Numbered from the stretch's first letter, positions 45,661 to 54,462 are shown. The stretch is DNA of 58,207 nt from Bacilli bacterium (GCA_024408235.1 JAKSVF010000007.1:1-58207); one strand, 5' to 3'. Notes: a model not told the origin generated them from the sequence alone. Numbers and translations are program-made.

Positions 45661-45834
45661 ATAGTTGAAAGGAGAAAAAGTTTAGGACCAAGTCAGCAAC
45701 AAGTAGCGAATCTTGCAAAAGTTCCTCAATCACAAATCGCGCGAATGGAACGTGAAGTCCTTTCTCCTAAGCTGGATACAGTGATTAAAATTGGAGATGT
45801 TTTAGGGATTGAATTCGGATATATAGAAAAATAA
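45661..45834 (+). pseudogene. Truncated XRE-type DNA-binding gene
   Basis: An open frame reads ERRKSLGPSQQQVANLAK and then VPQSQIARMEREVLSPKLD, ending at TAA 45832-45834. This is the core of an XRE helix-turn-helix (antitoxin-like). No start codon is available; an in-frame TGA lies just upstream. Probably the 3' remnant of a regulator. The stretch 45585-45660 carries a CAACTCAC/GTGAGTTG pair and no other gene. Confidence 0.6.
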
Positions 45835-45859
45835 ATTGCGCATTAGGTGGTTTTATTTA

Positions 45860-46666
45860 TTAATCTTTTTTGAAGAAGTCTCTCTTGTTGAAACCTGCGC
45901 ACATGAATCTTCTGAATGCCTTGACATTTGTGAGCCAAGAGAACACAACCCCGTTCTTTTTATTTGCGACCACCTTCTTAACAAGGAACTTTGCAATGAT
46001 ATCAGGGTAATCTCCCAGGATGTTATAAACCTTCTTTGTCTTCTCTGACAATTCCACTTTGGTGGAGTCGTTATTCGCGTTAACGAGGAAGTCTGTGATC
46101 ATGATACCTGGAGATAATCTTCCAACCTGTATGTTATCACCCATCGTCTCTGATTCCTTTGCCAAGGCGTTCATGAAGTATGTTAAGCCTCTTTTTGAAG
46201 TTCCATATAATGATAGTCCTAACATCATCGCATCGTTTGAACCATATCCATCGATTGCATATACCTGTCCAAACCCTTGCTTCTTCATCTGGGCATAGGC
46301 TACTTTAGCCCCATAAATAGCGCCTTTGAGGTCAACATCAATCATCAAATCAATCTCCTTGGCTGATAGTTCGTAAACCGCCTTATTTGGCTGATTTACG
46401 CCTGCATTGTTGATCCAGACATCAATCGCTCCGTATTTATCTACAGCGAATGCGCATAATGATTCAACATCCTCGATTTTAGAGACGTTGCAAGTGGTGG
46501 CTTCAACCGTGCCCTCTCCCTGAACCTCCAATAATGTGGATTTGCTCGCTTCAAGCTTTTCGGCATTTAAATCTGATAAAACAACGTTATATCCGCTCGC
46601 TCTAAAGCATTTAGCCATCTCATAGCCAAGTCCTCGTGCGGATCCTGTGATAACTACGGTCTTCAT
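45860..46666 (-). CDS. Short-chain dehydrogenase/reductase
   Basis: 268 residues; TAGGAG before the start. Cofactor motif TGSARGLGYE, the D-x-N-A segment in CNVSKIEDV, NNAGV, and the active-site Y-x3-K (YGTSK); the catalytic Ser is likely the one in DGYGSND, slightly displaced from the usual ISS. It oxidises or reduces an alcohol or carbonyl with NAD(P)(H). No neighbouring pathway genes reveal the substrate. Confidence 0.82.
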   Translation of the reverse strand: MKTVVITGSARGLGYEMAKCFRASGYNVVLSDLNAEKLEASKSTLLEVQGEGTVEATTCNVSKIEDVESLCAFAVDKYGAIDVWINNAGVNQPNKAVYELSAKEIDLMIDVDLKGAIYGAKVAYAQMKKQGFGQVYAIDGYGSNDAMMLGLSLYGTSKRGLTYFMNALAKESETMGDNIQVGRLSPGIMITDFLVNANNDSTKVELSEKTKKVYNILGDYPDIIAKFLVKKVVANKKNGVVFSWLTNVKAFRRFMCAGFNKRDFFKKD

Positions 46667-46727
46667 GTAAATAACTCCTATTGATAGATGTATTATTGAC
46701 TACTTTAGTTAATAAATAAAGATATAA

Positions 46728-46756
46728 AGAAAAAGCGTGACCGAAGCCACGCTTAT
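46728..46756. terminator. Terminator between the YdjG-like gene and SDR
   Basis: AAGCGTG (46733-46739) and CACGCTT (46748-46754) pair; the T-run serves the minus-strand YdjG-like gene. Confidence 0.8.
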
Positions 46757-46764
46757 ATCTTTGT

Positions 46765-48084
46765 TTATCTTCTCCTTCTTGATGAAGATGATGAAGAGGA
46801 ATGGTGAATGACTCTTGTCTTTGTGTAGAGATAGATGTCTTTCTTGATTCGCAAGTTGAGTGAGTTGTTGCGGTAATACGCTCCAGCGCCACGCTGCTTG
46901 ACGAAACCTTTGAGTTTCTTCTTGTTCTTGATTGTGAAGACGATAGCAACGATGAGACCGATTACGAATCCTAAGAACATCGCTGCAAAGAATGCTGTCC
47001 AATCCTGATCGCCGCCCAACATGAGAGCGCCGACACCTGTTCCGATTCCGGTTAATCCGAGCAACCAGATGAAGAACCACATAGCAACCTTGCCTGCTGA
47101 GCATGGAAGATCTGCTTTAACTAAACCTGTCTCACCATTGACTGCAAAGAGGTATGGCTTGTTGTTCCAGGTTGTGTTGACTAACCATGTTGGGAAGAAT
47201 GCGTATTCGTTTGAAGATCTCTTGATCGCCAACTGGACGTTTGAAGCGCTGCAGTGGTCATATCCGCTGATTGTTTCAGCGAACTTGTTGACTGTGCCTT
47301 CTCTAACACGCTGTGTAGCGCGTGGCTGAGCTTCTTCGACTGTGACGTCGTATTTATCAGCTGCAAAGCCAGTTAAATAAACCGACTGGAATTCTTTTCT
47401 GTCATTGACATAGTCATATGGCTCTAAGGATTCCATCATCGCATCATCCATCTTAGATGAAGCGTCGACTGGGACGTGGTCAAAACCAACTCCACCCTCA
47501 CGGATGATTTTGTAGTAGTGGGTCTTGATGATTGTGTCATCGCCACGTCTATATTTCTCTTCCTTGTCAGCTTTGAACTCAACACGGCCATCGACATCAG
47601 CGTCGAATAACCAGTATGGAACATAGACGCCCTGTGCCTCTTTGACCTGAATTGATTTCTTGAATGATGATGGGAGGAAGATCTTTCCTTTGAAGTATCC
47701 AGCTAAAGCATCTTTTGCTTCCTGCTCTGACTTCTTGAAAGGAATGACGTATTTTGGCTTAACGCCGCCTGAAAGATTACCCATTGAAACAACAGGTGAT
47801 CCGCAATATGGGCAGAATGTTGAAGCCGTATTTGGATCTGTGACGAGTTCGCCACCGCATGATTCACAGTGGAACACGCCTAAGCCGGCAGCTTCTTCTT
47901 CGGACCAGATTTCGTGGTCTATTTCGGCCCATGAAGTGTCTTCTTTGAAGTCTGACTTTAACTCTTCAAAGATTGAAGGGTCGAATTCAGAACCACAGTA
48001 TTCACAAGTGATCTTGCCTGCGCCCGGCGTGAAAGAGAGATTGCCGTCGCAGCAAGGACACTTAAATTTTTCAATTTTTGCCAT
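46765..48084 (-). CDS. YdjG-like zinc-ribbon membrane protein
   Basis: 439 residues. Two zinc ribbons near the N-terminus (KCPCCDGNL ... CEYCGSEF; FHCESCGGEL ... FCPYCGSP), a long soluble beta-rich part (YVPYWLFDADVDGRVEF), two membrane helices (MWFFIWLLGLTGIGTGVGAL; FFAAMFLGFVIGLIVAIVF) and a Ser/Arg tail. In B. subtilis the similar YdjG works with YdjH and the SPFH protein YdjI to recruit PspA to stressed membrane. Here it follows the YdjI-like gene by 5 bases, with no pspA in view. Confidence 0.7.
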   Translation of the reverse strand: MAKIEKFKCPCCDGNLSFTPGAGKITCEYCGSEFDPSIFEELKSDFKEDTSWAEIDHEIWSEEEAAGLGVFHCESCGGELVTDPNTASTFCPYCGSPVVSMGNLSGGVKPKYVIPFKKSEQEAKDALAGYFKGKIFLPSSFKKSIQVKEAQGVYVPYWLFDADVDGRVEFKADKEEKYRRGDDTIIKTHYYKIIREGGVGFDHVPVDASSKMDDAMMESLEPYDYVNDRKEFQSVYLTGFAADKYDVTVEEAQPRATQRVREGTVNKFAETISGYDHCSASNVQLAIKRSSNEYAFFPTWLVNTTWNNKPYLFAVNGETGLVKADLPCSAGKVAMWFFIWLLGLTGIGTGVGALMLGGDQDWTAFFAAMFLGFVIGLIVAIVFTIKNKKKLKGFVKQRGAGAYYRNNSLNLRIKKDIYLYTKTRVIHHSSSSSSSRRRR

Positions 48085-48089
48085 AACGC

Positions 48090-49430
48090 TTATTTCTTGA
48101 TGTCGTTAGCGTCGAAGATATCACCGCATTCTGGGCAGAATTTTGGTGGGTTCTTTGGGTCCGCTGGCTCCCAACCGCACTTGTCGCATCTATAAAGTGG
48201 AGCGCCCTCTGGCTTTCTTGCACCGCATTCAGCACAGAATTTGCCTTTGTTGACTGCGCCGCATGAGCATGTCCAACCAGCTGCTTCTTCTGGCTTCTTT
48301 GCTCCGCATTCTGGACAGAACTTACCTGTTGCTGTTGCGCCGCATGATGGGCACTTCCAGCTATTAGCTGCTGGAGCTGCAGCCTGAGCAGCTGCCTGCT
48401 GCTGCATCTGTGCCTGCTGGTTCTGCTGATCCATTGCGAACATTGCGTTTGCGTTCATTCCGCCGACATTTGAAGCGATGCCCATGCCGACGAAGCCGTG
48501 CATTGCACCTGCTGAGTTGTTAGCAGCTGCTTCCATAGCTTTGCCCTGCTGTTCTGCGAGCATAGCGCCTGCCATGCCAGGGTTTCTGTAGATTGCCTGA
48601 CGCTGGACGTTCTTGATCATATCCTGGTCTTCCTGTGGGAGAGTTAAGGATGAGATTGCGATAGAGACGATTTCGAGACCTCTCTTTTCGCCCCAGAGAT
48701 CCTTGAGAGCGTCGTTCATTCCGTTCTCGAGTTCCTTGGTGTGTCTAACGACCTGGTTTGGTCTGATTTCCAAATCTGATAACGCACCGAAGCCTGGCTG
48801 TAATGCTGAGATGAACTCTGCCTTAAGCTGAGCGTCGATCTGTGAACGTCTGAAGTCTTCTGTGACGTTGCCGCAGACATTCTGATAGAAAAGGATTGGA
48901 TTGCTGATTCTATAAGAATATGTGCCGCAGCACTTGATGCTGACGTCGATATCCATGCCGATCTTTGAATCAACGACTCTGAATGGAACTGGGTTCATTG
49001 TGCCGAACTTGTTGTCCATTAATTCTTTTGTGTTGAAGTAGTAGACTCTCTGGTCCTTGCCAGCGATGCCTCCATATCCGATACGCTTCCAAGCTGTCTT
49101 GATGATGTCTCCGATTCCCTTGAAGAGATTCTCTGAGAAACATGATGGCTCGGTTGATGCGTCCCATGTGAACTGTCCTGGTTCTGAGCAGATTTCAACG
49201 ATTCTTCCCTGCTCAACGATGATCATGCACTGGCCATCTGCAACTGCGATGCCTGAGCCTGAAGAGATGATGTTGTCCTCGCCCTTGAAATTGACTGAAC
49301 GCTTTGATGTCTGCTTCTTGCCTTTGACGCACAAAACGTCTGCTGGAATTGCTTCACAGTAGAAGAACTCTTTCCACTGGTCTGCTAATGTGCCGCCGAT
49401 TGAGTTAGCGACTGCTTTGATTAAACCCAT
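48090..49430 (-). CDS. YdjI-like SPFH protein with zinc ribbons
   Basis: 446 residues; GGAGG before the start. An SPFH/virion-core-like domain (EFFYCEAIPADVLCVKG ... GRIVEICSEPGQFTWD) is followed by a Gln/Ala-rich flexible part and three Cys-rich zinc ribbons (WKCPSCGATATGKFCPECG; WTCSCGAVNKGKFCAECG; CDKCGWEP ... FCPECG). SPFH proteins assemble large membrane scaffolds. Paired with the YdjG-like gene it likely acts in membrane-stress response. Known partners are inferred from B. subtilis. Confidence 0.78.
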   Translation of the reverse strand: MGLIKAVANSIGGTLADQWKEFFYCEAIPADVLCVKGKKQTSKRSVNFKGEDNIISSGSGIAVADGQCMIIVEQGRIVEICSEPGQFTWDASTEPSCFSENLFKGIGDIIKTAWKRIGYGGIAGKDQRVYYFNTKELMDNKFGTMNPVPFRVVDSKIGMDIDVSIKCCGTYSYRISNPILFYQNVCGNVTEDFRRSQIDAQLKAEFISALQPGFGALSDLEIRPNQVVRHTKELENGMNDALKDLWGEKRGLEIVSIAISSLTLPQEDQDMIKNVQRQAIYRNPGMAGAMLAEQQGKAMEAAANNSAGAMHGFVGMGIASNVGGMNANAMFAMDQQNQQAQMQQQAAAQAAAPAANSWKCPSCGATATGKFCPECGAKKPEEAAGWTCSCGAVNKGKFCAECGARKPEGAPLYRCDKCGWEPADPKNPPKFCPECGDIFDANDIKK

Positions 49431-49456
49431 GTGTTTAACCTCCTTATACGTTTACA

Positions 49457-49485
49457 AATATATGTATATTAATTTCTCGTTTCAA
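49457..49485 (-). promoter_or_regulatory. Promoter of the YdjI-like operon
   Basis: Minus strand TTGAAA (plus 49480-49485), 17 bases, TATATT (plus 49457-49462). Confidence 0.7.
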
Positions 49486-49493
49486 TAAATATC

Positions 49494-49515
49494 GGACCTG
49501 AAGGTCCTTTTTATT
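49494..49515 (+). terminator. Isolated hairpin with T-run
   Basis: GGACC-TGAA-GGTCC (49494-49507) then TTTTTATT. It looks like a plus-strand terminator but no plus-strand gene ends here; it may insulate the antiporter promoter. Confidence 0.5.
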
Positions 49516-49610
49516 GCAAAAAGTTGAATATGACACCATAAAAATGATACTTTTGGGTGATAAATCAACAATCATTTGACTTGTAATATTTGCCTAGAAA
49601 ACTATACTTT

Positions 49611-49715
49611 ACTCATCGGGAATGATGTCTCCCGGAGCAATGCTCGAACCGCCTTATTAAGCTGATGACGTCTATGCCTCTTTTTTGGCGTAGATTTCAT
49701 GGCTTTATTTTTTTG
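49611..49715 (+). promoter_or_regulatory. Fluoride riboswitch (crcB motif)
   Basis: Stem GGGA/TCCC (49618-49621, 49630-49633) closes loop ATGATGTC; its GATGTC pairs with GACGTC (49667-49672) to form the pseudoknot. AACCGCC and GCTGATGAC match the conserved crcB core. A small GAGC-AAT-GCTC hairpin is inserted. TCTATGCC (49671-49678) can instead pair with GGCGTAGA (49687-49694), a terminator-like switch. Promoter: TTGTAA (49581-49586), TATACT (49603-49608). Confidence 0.85.
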
Positions 49716-49727
49716 GAGGAACTCATA

Positions 49728-50930
49728 ATGATTTACTCACTCGGACTTATACTAATCCTAGGATTTATCCTTGGATGGTTATTAGATAAAATCCACATTC
49801 CAGGACTTGTAGGAATGATACTCATCGGCTTGTTTTTCGGACCGTATTTCCTAAATGTGATAAGCCCTGATTTACTCAATATTTCTAGTGAATTAAGACA
49901 GATAGCGTTAGTCATCATCCTTACAAGAAGCGGACTCAATTTAAATTTCAGCGACCTTAAGAAAGTCGGAAGGAGTGCAATACTTATGTGCTTCCTGCCT
50001 GCGTGCTTCGAAATAGCAGGAGTTACTCTCGGCGCACATTATCTTTTGCATTTATCCATATTTGAATCGATGCTCTTGGGTTCTGTCCTTGCAGCAGTAT
50101 CTCCTGCAGTCGTATCTCCACGCATGATCAAACTCATCGATAACGGATATGGAAAAGAACATCACGTTCCTGAACTCATCCTCGCTGGAGCGTCTGTAGA
50201 CGATGTCTTTGTCATCGTTCTCTTCTATGCGTTCCTGGGCTTAGTCCAAACAGGCGAGTTCAACGTCTTATCAGTTTCTCTCATTCCGGTGTCTATCCTG
50301 CTTGGCGTCGCTTTAGGAGTGGGGGTTGGATTCGGCGTTGCTGAAGTGTTTAAAAGAATCAACTTACCAGTATGGGCGGAGATAATAATCACTTTATCAT
50401 TGTCGTTCTTGATGATCGGCTTAGAGAACTGGGTTAAACCATGGATATCCATCTCATCACTTTTGGGCATCATGGTGATGGGTATGATTCTTCTTTTGAG
50501 AATCAAGGCAAAAGCCAAAGAGATATCGAATGGATATAACAAACTCTGGAAAGTGTTTGAAATCCTCTTGTTTGTCTTAGTCGGTGCGTCAGTAGATTTA
50601 TCTTATTTGAAGAACGATGGCTGGATGGCATTGCTTGTATTGATAATCGGTCTAATCTGCCGTTCCATCGGTGTTATCATTTGCATTATCGGCACAAAAC
50701 TCACCTGGAAAGAGAGGGTATTTGCAATTATTTCATATTTGCCAAAGGCCACAGTTCAGGCCTCAATTGGCGGCATTGCAGCGTCCTTGATGCTTCCATG
50801 CGGAGGAATTATCTTAACTGTATCTGTCTTGGCGATAATGATAACCGCGCCTATTGGAGCGTTATTAATAGATACTCTTCATCCGATTCTTTTAAAGAAA
50901 GAAGCGCAACTTGTCGTTGAGTCGAATTAA
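49728..50930 (+). CDS. Cation/proton antiporter (CPA family), fluoride-regulated
   Basis: 400 residues from ATG 49728, just after GGAGG. About twelve membrane segments with CPA features: LGFILGWLLDKIHIPGLVG at the start, LTRSGLNL, SAVSPAVVSPRM-like loop (AAVSPAVVSPRMIKLI) and GASVDDVFVIVLFYA with the conserved Asp pair. It exchanges protons for a cation in known members. Because a fluoride riboswitch precedes it, it probably helps under fluoride stress, either by pH or ion balance or by moving fluoride; the latter is speculative. Confidence 0.85.
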   Translation: MIYSLGLILILGFILGWLLDKIHIPGLVGMILIGLFFGPYFLNVISPDLLNISSELRQIALVIILTRSGLNLNFSDLKKVGRSAILMCFLPACFEIAGVTLGAHYLLHLSIFESMLLGSVLAAVSPAVVSPRMIKLIDNGYGKEHHVPELILAGASVDDVFVIVLFYAFLGLVQTGEFNVLSVSLIPVSILLGVALGVGVGFGVAEVFKRINLPVWAEIIITLSLSFLMIGLENWVKPWISISSLLGIMVMGMILLLRIKAKAKEISNGYNKLWKVFEILLFVLVGASVDLSYLKNDGWMALLVLIIGLICRSIGVIICIIGTKLTWKERVFAIISYLPKATVQASIGGIAASLMLPCGGIILTVSVLAIMITAPIGALLIDTLHPILLKKEAQLVVESN

Positions 50931-50967
50931 CCGGTGTAATACACAGCTTACTGAAAGGAGCTTATTT

Positions 50968-51101
50968 ATGGTTGTTTCAATTGGAATGACCGATGAAGAA
51001 CGCTCATTAGCTGATGCATACCTAAAAGCGGTGATAAGGATTTCTCTTCTAGCCTCAACTCCCTCAATTTAAGAGCCGCACTAAAAGAGGCGAGCAAATA
51101 A
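50968..51101 (+). pseudogene. Small frameshifted antitoxin-like gene
   Basis: AAGGAG precedes ATG 50968. The frame reads MVVSIGMTDEERSLADAYLK like a ribbon-helix-helix antitoxin, then diverges and stops at 51070-51072. In the -1 frame from the AAAA run the protein continues GDKDFSSSLNSLNLRAALKE to a TAA at 51099-51101. A single-base loss is the simplest reading. It lies 30 bases from the convergent fic gene. Confidence 0.4.
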
Positions 51102-51131
51102 TTTTGCCGCCTACTTTTGTTTTATAAAGTT

Positions 51132-52373
51132 TTAGTTAATGTCAAATTTATAAGTGATCATTTCTTCGTTCACTTCAAATAGTTTTTTATTGGAATTATT
51201 CGTCTCGCTCCTTAGGAAGCCATATGATTCGAACGCATTAAGAATTTTGAAAGCGGCCTGTTTAGACATCTCAGTATTCGACCATTTAACAAAATCAAAG
51301 TACAAAAATTTTCCCTTTGCTGAGATAAGGATTTTCTTCATGTAGTTTTTATCGGTATCGGTGATTGTTTTGGATTTGTTTTTCAGCTTATTTTCAATTT
51401 CCTCTATGTTTTTGTATGTCAAAAAATACTTTATCGACACTTTGTATAAATACAGAAGGAAATATGTCAGATCGTTATGCGAGTTTCTGGTTTCTCTCAG
51501 CGCGGAATAGTATTCCTGCTTTGTCTGATTGATGGCTTCAGAGATTGTTGGAGGTAATGACTGCTCATTCGTTAAAAGGGTAATCCAATATGAGACCATT
51601 CTTGCGGTTCTTCCGTTGTAATCAAAATAAGGGTGAATATAGACGATGTAGTAGTGGGCTATGTGATTCAAATAACGCCTCATTGCTGCATTGTTCAGAT
51701 TTGAGTTCACCATTTCGAAGAGAGAATCCATACATGATTTGATTCTTGTTGCAGGGCAGCATTCGTAATCATCGATTGAAATGCTATCATCATGCCTATA
51801 TTTGTTTCCTGGCAAGAGTCTAGAATCTTCAGGAAGTGAATCTTCACTTAAAAGTGAATACAGCTTATACAAGTTATCCTCATTGAATTCTGGGCAGGTA
51901 TGCACAAATTGCATAGCCTTTGCCATATTGTGGATAATCTTCTCGTTACTTGTTTCTGGCTTTCTCTCTTTGACGATAATATCATCCAGAAGTTTCCTTG
52001 TTGTGGGCACCGACTCGATATTTAAAGTACCTTCAATCTCAGAAAAAATCCTGGAAATCGCGATGGAATTTGCATTTCTTATTGAGAGTGGGCCTTTGTT
52101 TGCGGTTGCATCATCAGCGATTAACTCATAATAATCATTGATCATCGACAACAATTCAGCACATTCACTGAGACGAGGTTTAAATTCGTTGAACGTTTGT
52201 AGATGTAGAGAAATCAGTTGTGGATTAGAACCCGCATTGTCATCGAAGTACTTAAGCAATTGGTTATAGTCATATGGGGTCATTAAGATGTTTGCTTTTG
52301 TGTCGTATTTTAGCTGCTTAGCAGTCATATAGCTTTTAGACATCATTAGATCAAATACTTCGTTTATCACCAT
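51132..52373 (-). CDS. Fic-domain protein
   Basis: 413 residues from the ATG at 52373, preceded by AGAGGG. The Fic motif reads HPYFDYNGRTAR, close to HPFxxGNGRxxR but with Tyr for the first Gly. FSEIEGT near residue 95 resembles the inhibitory helix with its Glu finger. A winged-helix-like C-terminus (AAFKILNAFESYGFLRSE) suggests DNA binding. Fic enzymes transfer AMP or related groups to target proteins. Repeat operators in its promoter fit autoregulation. Target unknown. Confidence 0.82.
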   Translation of the reverse strand: MVINEVFDLMMSKSYMTAKQLKYDTKANILMTPYDYNQLLKYFDDNAGSNPQLISLHLQTFNEFKPRLSECAELLSMINDYYELIADDATANKGPLSIRNANSIAISRIFSEIEGTLNIESVPTTRKLLDDIIVKERKPETSNEKIIHNMAKAMQFVHTCPEFNEDNLYKLYSLLSEDSLPEDSRLLPGNKYRHDDSISIDDYECCPATRIKSCMDSLFEMVNSNLNNAAMRRYLNHIAHYYIVYIHPYFDYNGRTARMVSYWITLLTNEQSLPPTISEAINQTKQEYYSALRETRNSHNDLTYFLLYLYKVSIKYFLTYKNIEEIENKLKNKSKTITDTDKNYMKKILISAKGKFLYFDFVKWSNTEMSKQAAFKILNAFESYGFLRSETNNSNKKLFEVNEEMITYKFDIN

Positions 52374-52385
52374 AATTACCCTCTT

Positions 52386-52447
52386 GTAAACCAAATCGTA
52401 AACTGATTTTACAATTATTCGATTATTCTGTAAACCAATTTGTAAAC
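52386..52447 (-). promoter_or_regulatory. fic promoter with four GTTTAC operator repeats
   Basis: GTAAAC (plus strand) occurs at 52386, 52398, 52430 and 52442, two pairs each spaced 12 bases. The minus-strand promoter TTTACA-17-TAAAAT is built into the array, so a bound regulator would cover the -35 and the start region. The Fic C-terminal winged helix is a candidate binder. Confidence 0.6.
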
Positions 52448-52451
52448 TAAA

Positions 52452-52476
52452 AACACGGCTCTTCCGGAACCGTGTT
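52452..52476 (-). terminator. Terminator of the mrp gene
   Basis: AACACGG (52452-52458) pairs with CCGTGTT (52470-52476), followed on the minus strand by a T-run. Confidence 0.8.
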
Positions 52477-52487
52477 ATTTAGATTGA

Positions 52488-53312
52488 TTATAAGTTTTCG
52501 ATTGCCTCGATTGCCTTGTCCATGAGGTCACCGCAGTAACCGTACATCTTTCCAGCGTCCGCCATCGCGGCAAGCTGTGGGTCGATTGGGCATTCCGCTA
52601 AGAATGGGATGCCGTTTCTATCTGCGACCTCTTCGATGTTCGCGTTGCCGAACACTCTATATTTCTCTCCGCAGCATGGGCAAACGGTGTAGGCCATGTT
52701 CTCAACGAGTCCTAAGATATTGATGTTCATCATGTTTGCCATGTTGATTGATTTCTCAACAATCATTGATACCAAGTCCTGAGGTGAAGCAACGACGATT
52801 GCTCCATCAACCGGAATTGACTGGAAGACTGTAAGAGGGACATCTCCAGTTCCTGGAGGCATATCGATCATTAGGTATTCAATCTCACCATAGATAACAT
52901 CGGTGAAGAACTGAGAGACCATTGATGAGATAAGCGATCCTCTCCAAACGATTGGAGCAGTGGATGATTCTGTTAATAAGTTAGCGGAAATGATCTTGAT
53001 TCCGTTAGGTGTTTCAGCTGGGAATATCTTGCCATCATCATCTCCATATAATTCCGTGCCTTCGACTCCGAAAGCCTTTGGGATAGATGGACCGGTGACG
53101 TCTGCATCTAAGATAGCGACTGAATGTCCCTTGTTTGCTAAAGCAGCGGCGAGCAATGATGTGACCATTGATTTACCGACACCGCCTTTACCGGACATGA
53201 CAGCGATTACTTTCTTGATGCTTGATTTAGCATTAGGCTCTAATTTTTTGATTCCGCGTGATCCGCAGCCGCTGACGCCGCAGGTCTCGCAATTGTGTGT
53301 GCATCCTGACAT
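52488..53312 (-). CDS. Mrp/NBP35-type Fe-S carrier ATPase
   Basis: 274 residues; GAGGAAA before the start. A Cys-rich N-terminus (CTHNCETCGVSGCGSR) precedes the deviant Walker A SGKGGVGKS with MIDMPPGTGD (Walker B region). CPCCGEKY near residue 222 carries the C-x2-C that bridges an Fe-S cluster between two subunits. These proteins transfer iron-sulfur clusters to targets. The gene stands alone between fic and hipA. Confidence 0.88.
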   Translation of the reverse strand: MSGCTHNCETCGVSGCGSRGIKKLEPNAKSSIKKVIAVMSGKGGVGKSMVTSLLAAALANKGHSVAILDADVTGPSIPKAFGVEGTELYGDDDGKIFPAETPNGIKIISANLLTESSTAPIVWRGSLISSMVSQFFTDVIYGEIEYLMIDMPPGTGDVPLTVFQSIPVDGAIVVASPQDLVSMIVEKSINMANMMNINILGLVENMAYTVCPCCGEKYRVFGNANIEEVADRNGIPFLAECPIDPQLAAMADAGKMYGYCGDLMDKAIEAIENL

Positions 53313-53343
53313 ATTGTTTTCCTCGTGTGAAATTATATACGTT

Positions 53344-54462
53344 TCATTCGTATTTTCCCCAGTATTTCGCTAAAGGGGCGACCTTTTTGTTGATGGTTGA
53401 TATTAATTGCTTTAAATATTCTTCTTTAAAACCCATTTTCTTTCCGACAATGATGATATCATCGTCGCTAGGTTCTCCAACCCAGTTACAACCTAGAGCG
53501 TGTTCTTTTATATATGGGGTATACGTCAAATCATAAGCGGGCGAAAGCCTATATTTTCTATCCTTTTCGCTCCAGTAAAATGAGACATTTCTTGAATGGT
53601 CATCTCTGTTTTTCGCCCTTATGTTGAATATCATCATTCGCAGAGCCTGGTCCATGTCTTCGGAGCATAGATATCTCACAGCTTGCAAGAATGATAGATA
53701 ATCCAACTGTGGGTAGTTGATGTCTGTCTCGGTCAATCCTGCTAGCGATATGACGTGGATTCTTTTCTCGCCATCTCTATCAAAACGTTTTGTTGCGAAG
53801 AGTTTTACGCCTTTCTTGGTCTCAATTAACCTGAATGGTGGGACGTTTATGCCACAAGAGGAAGCGATGATGTTGTAATCGTATTCCATCTCGCTTTGCC
53901 ATTTTGGATCCCTATTTGAAGGGAATTTTAATATCCAGTCCTCACCGTCTATTTGTACAAAGGCTTTTGGCCTCGAGCCTCCAACCGAGCCGGAACTTCT
54001 GAATACTTGTGAGAAAGACAATTGATTTAAAGGCTCGTTTTTCTCTATTGCCCTAGAAGCATCAAGGAGTGCGTCAAAATCATTGCTGCATTCGCTTTCA
54101 ACTTTAAACTCTGGTTCAAAATCCAAACCGCCCAAAGACGTATTATTCAGAAGTAGCAATCTGTGGAATAGGCTTGTGTATCTAGGGTCGTATCCGTTAT
54201 CTGTCAGCCATCTATCAACCAATCTGTTGCCCCATGAATCTGGAAGGCAATCGTAGAATGCGCCATCTAGATATCCAAAGAATCTTTTATCTGAGCGAAA
54301 GACGCCCTCCTTTAGAGGTAGTTTTATTGGCGATATGGAAAACCCATTTGCAATCCATTCCTTTTTATATTGAAATGCAGTGCAATCATCATTCAAGACC
54401 AATGAACCGACCGTTTGACCTCTATATTTGACCACCACTCGATTGAAGTCTGTGATTTTCAT
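53344..54462 (-). CDS. hipA: HipA-type serine/threonine kinase toxin
   Basis: 372 residues; GAGGAG upstream, inside the end of hipB. HipA features: LPDSWGNRLVDRWL, glycine-rich GSVGGSRPKAFVQIDGEDWI (ATP region), catalytic loop NRDDHSRN and the metal-binding AYDLTYTPY. The catalytic Asp and Asn are in place. HipA kinases phosphorylate tRNA synthetases or similar targets and slow growth. Four-base overlap with hipB means coupled translation. Confidence 0.87.
   Translation of the reverse strand: MKITDFNRVVVKYRGQTVGSLVLNDDCTAFQYKKEWIANGFSISPIKLPLKEGVFRSDKRFFGYLDGAFYDCLPDSWGNRLVDRWLTDNGYDPRYTSLFHRLLLLNNTSLGGLDFEPEFKVESECSNDFDALLDASRAIEKNEPLNQLSFSQVFRSSGSVGGSRPKAFVQIDGEDWILKFPSNRDPKWQSEMEYDYNIIASSCGINVPPFRLIETKKGVKLFATKRFDRDGEKRIHVISLAGLTETDINYPQLDYLSFLQAVRYLCSEDMDQALRMMIFNIRAKNRDDHSRNVSFYWSEKDRKYRLSPAYDLTYTPYIKEHALGCNWVGEPSDDDIIIVGKKMGFKEEYLKQLISTINKKVAPLAKYWGKYE

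Noticed and set aside
50968-51101. Programmed -1 frameshift
   Set aside because: The site CCTAAAAG is not a good slippery heptamer and no stimulatory structure is evident; a mutation is simpler.
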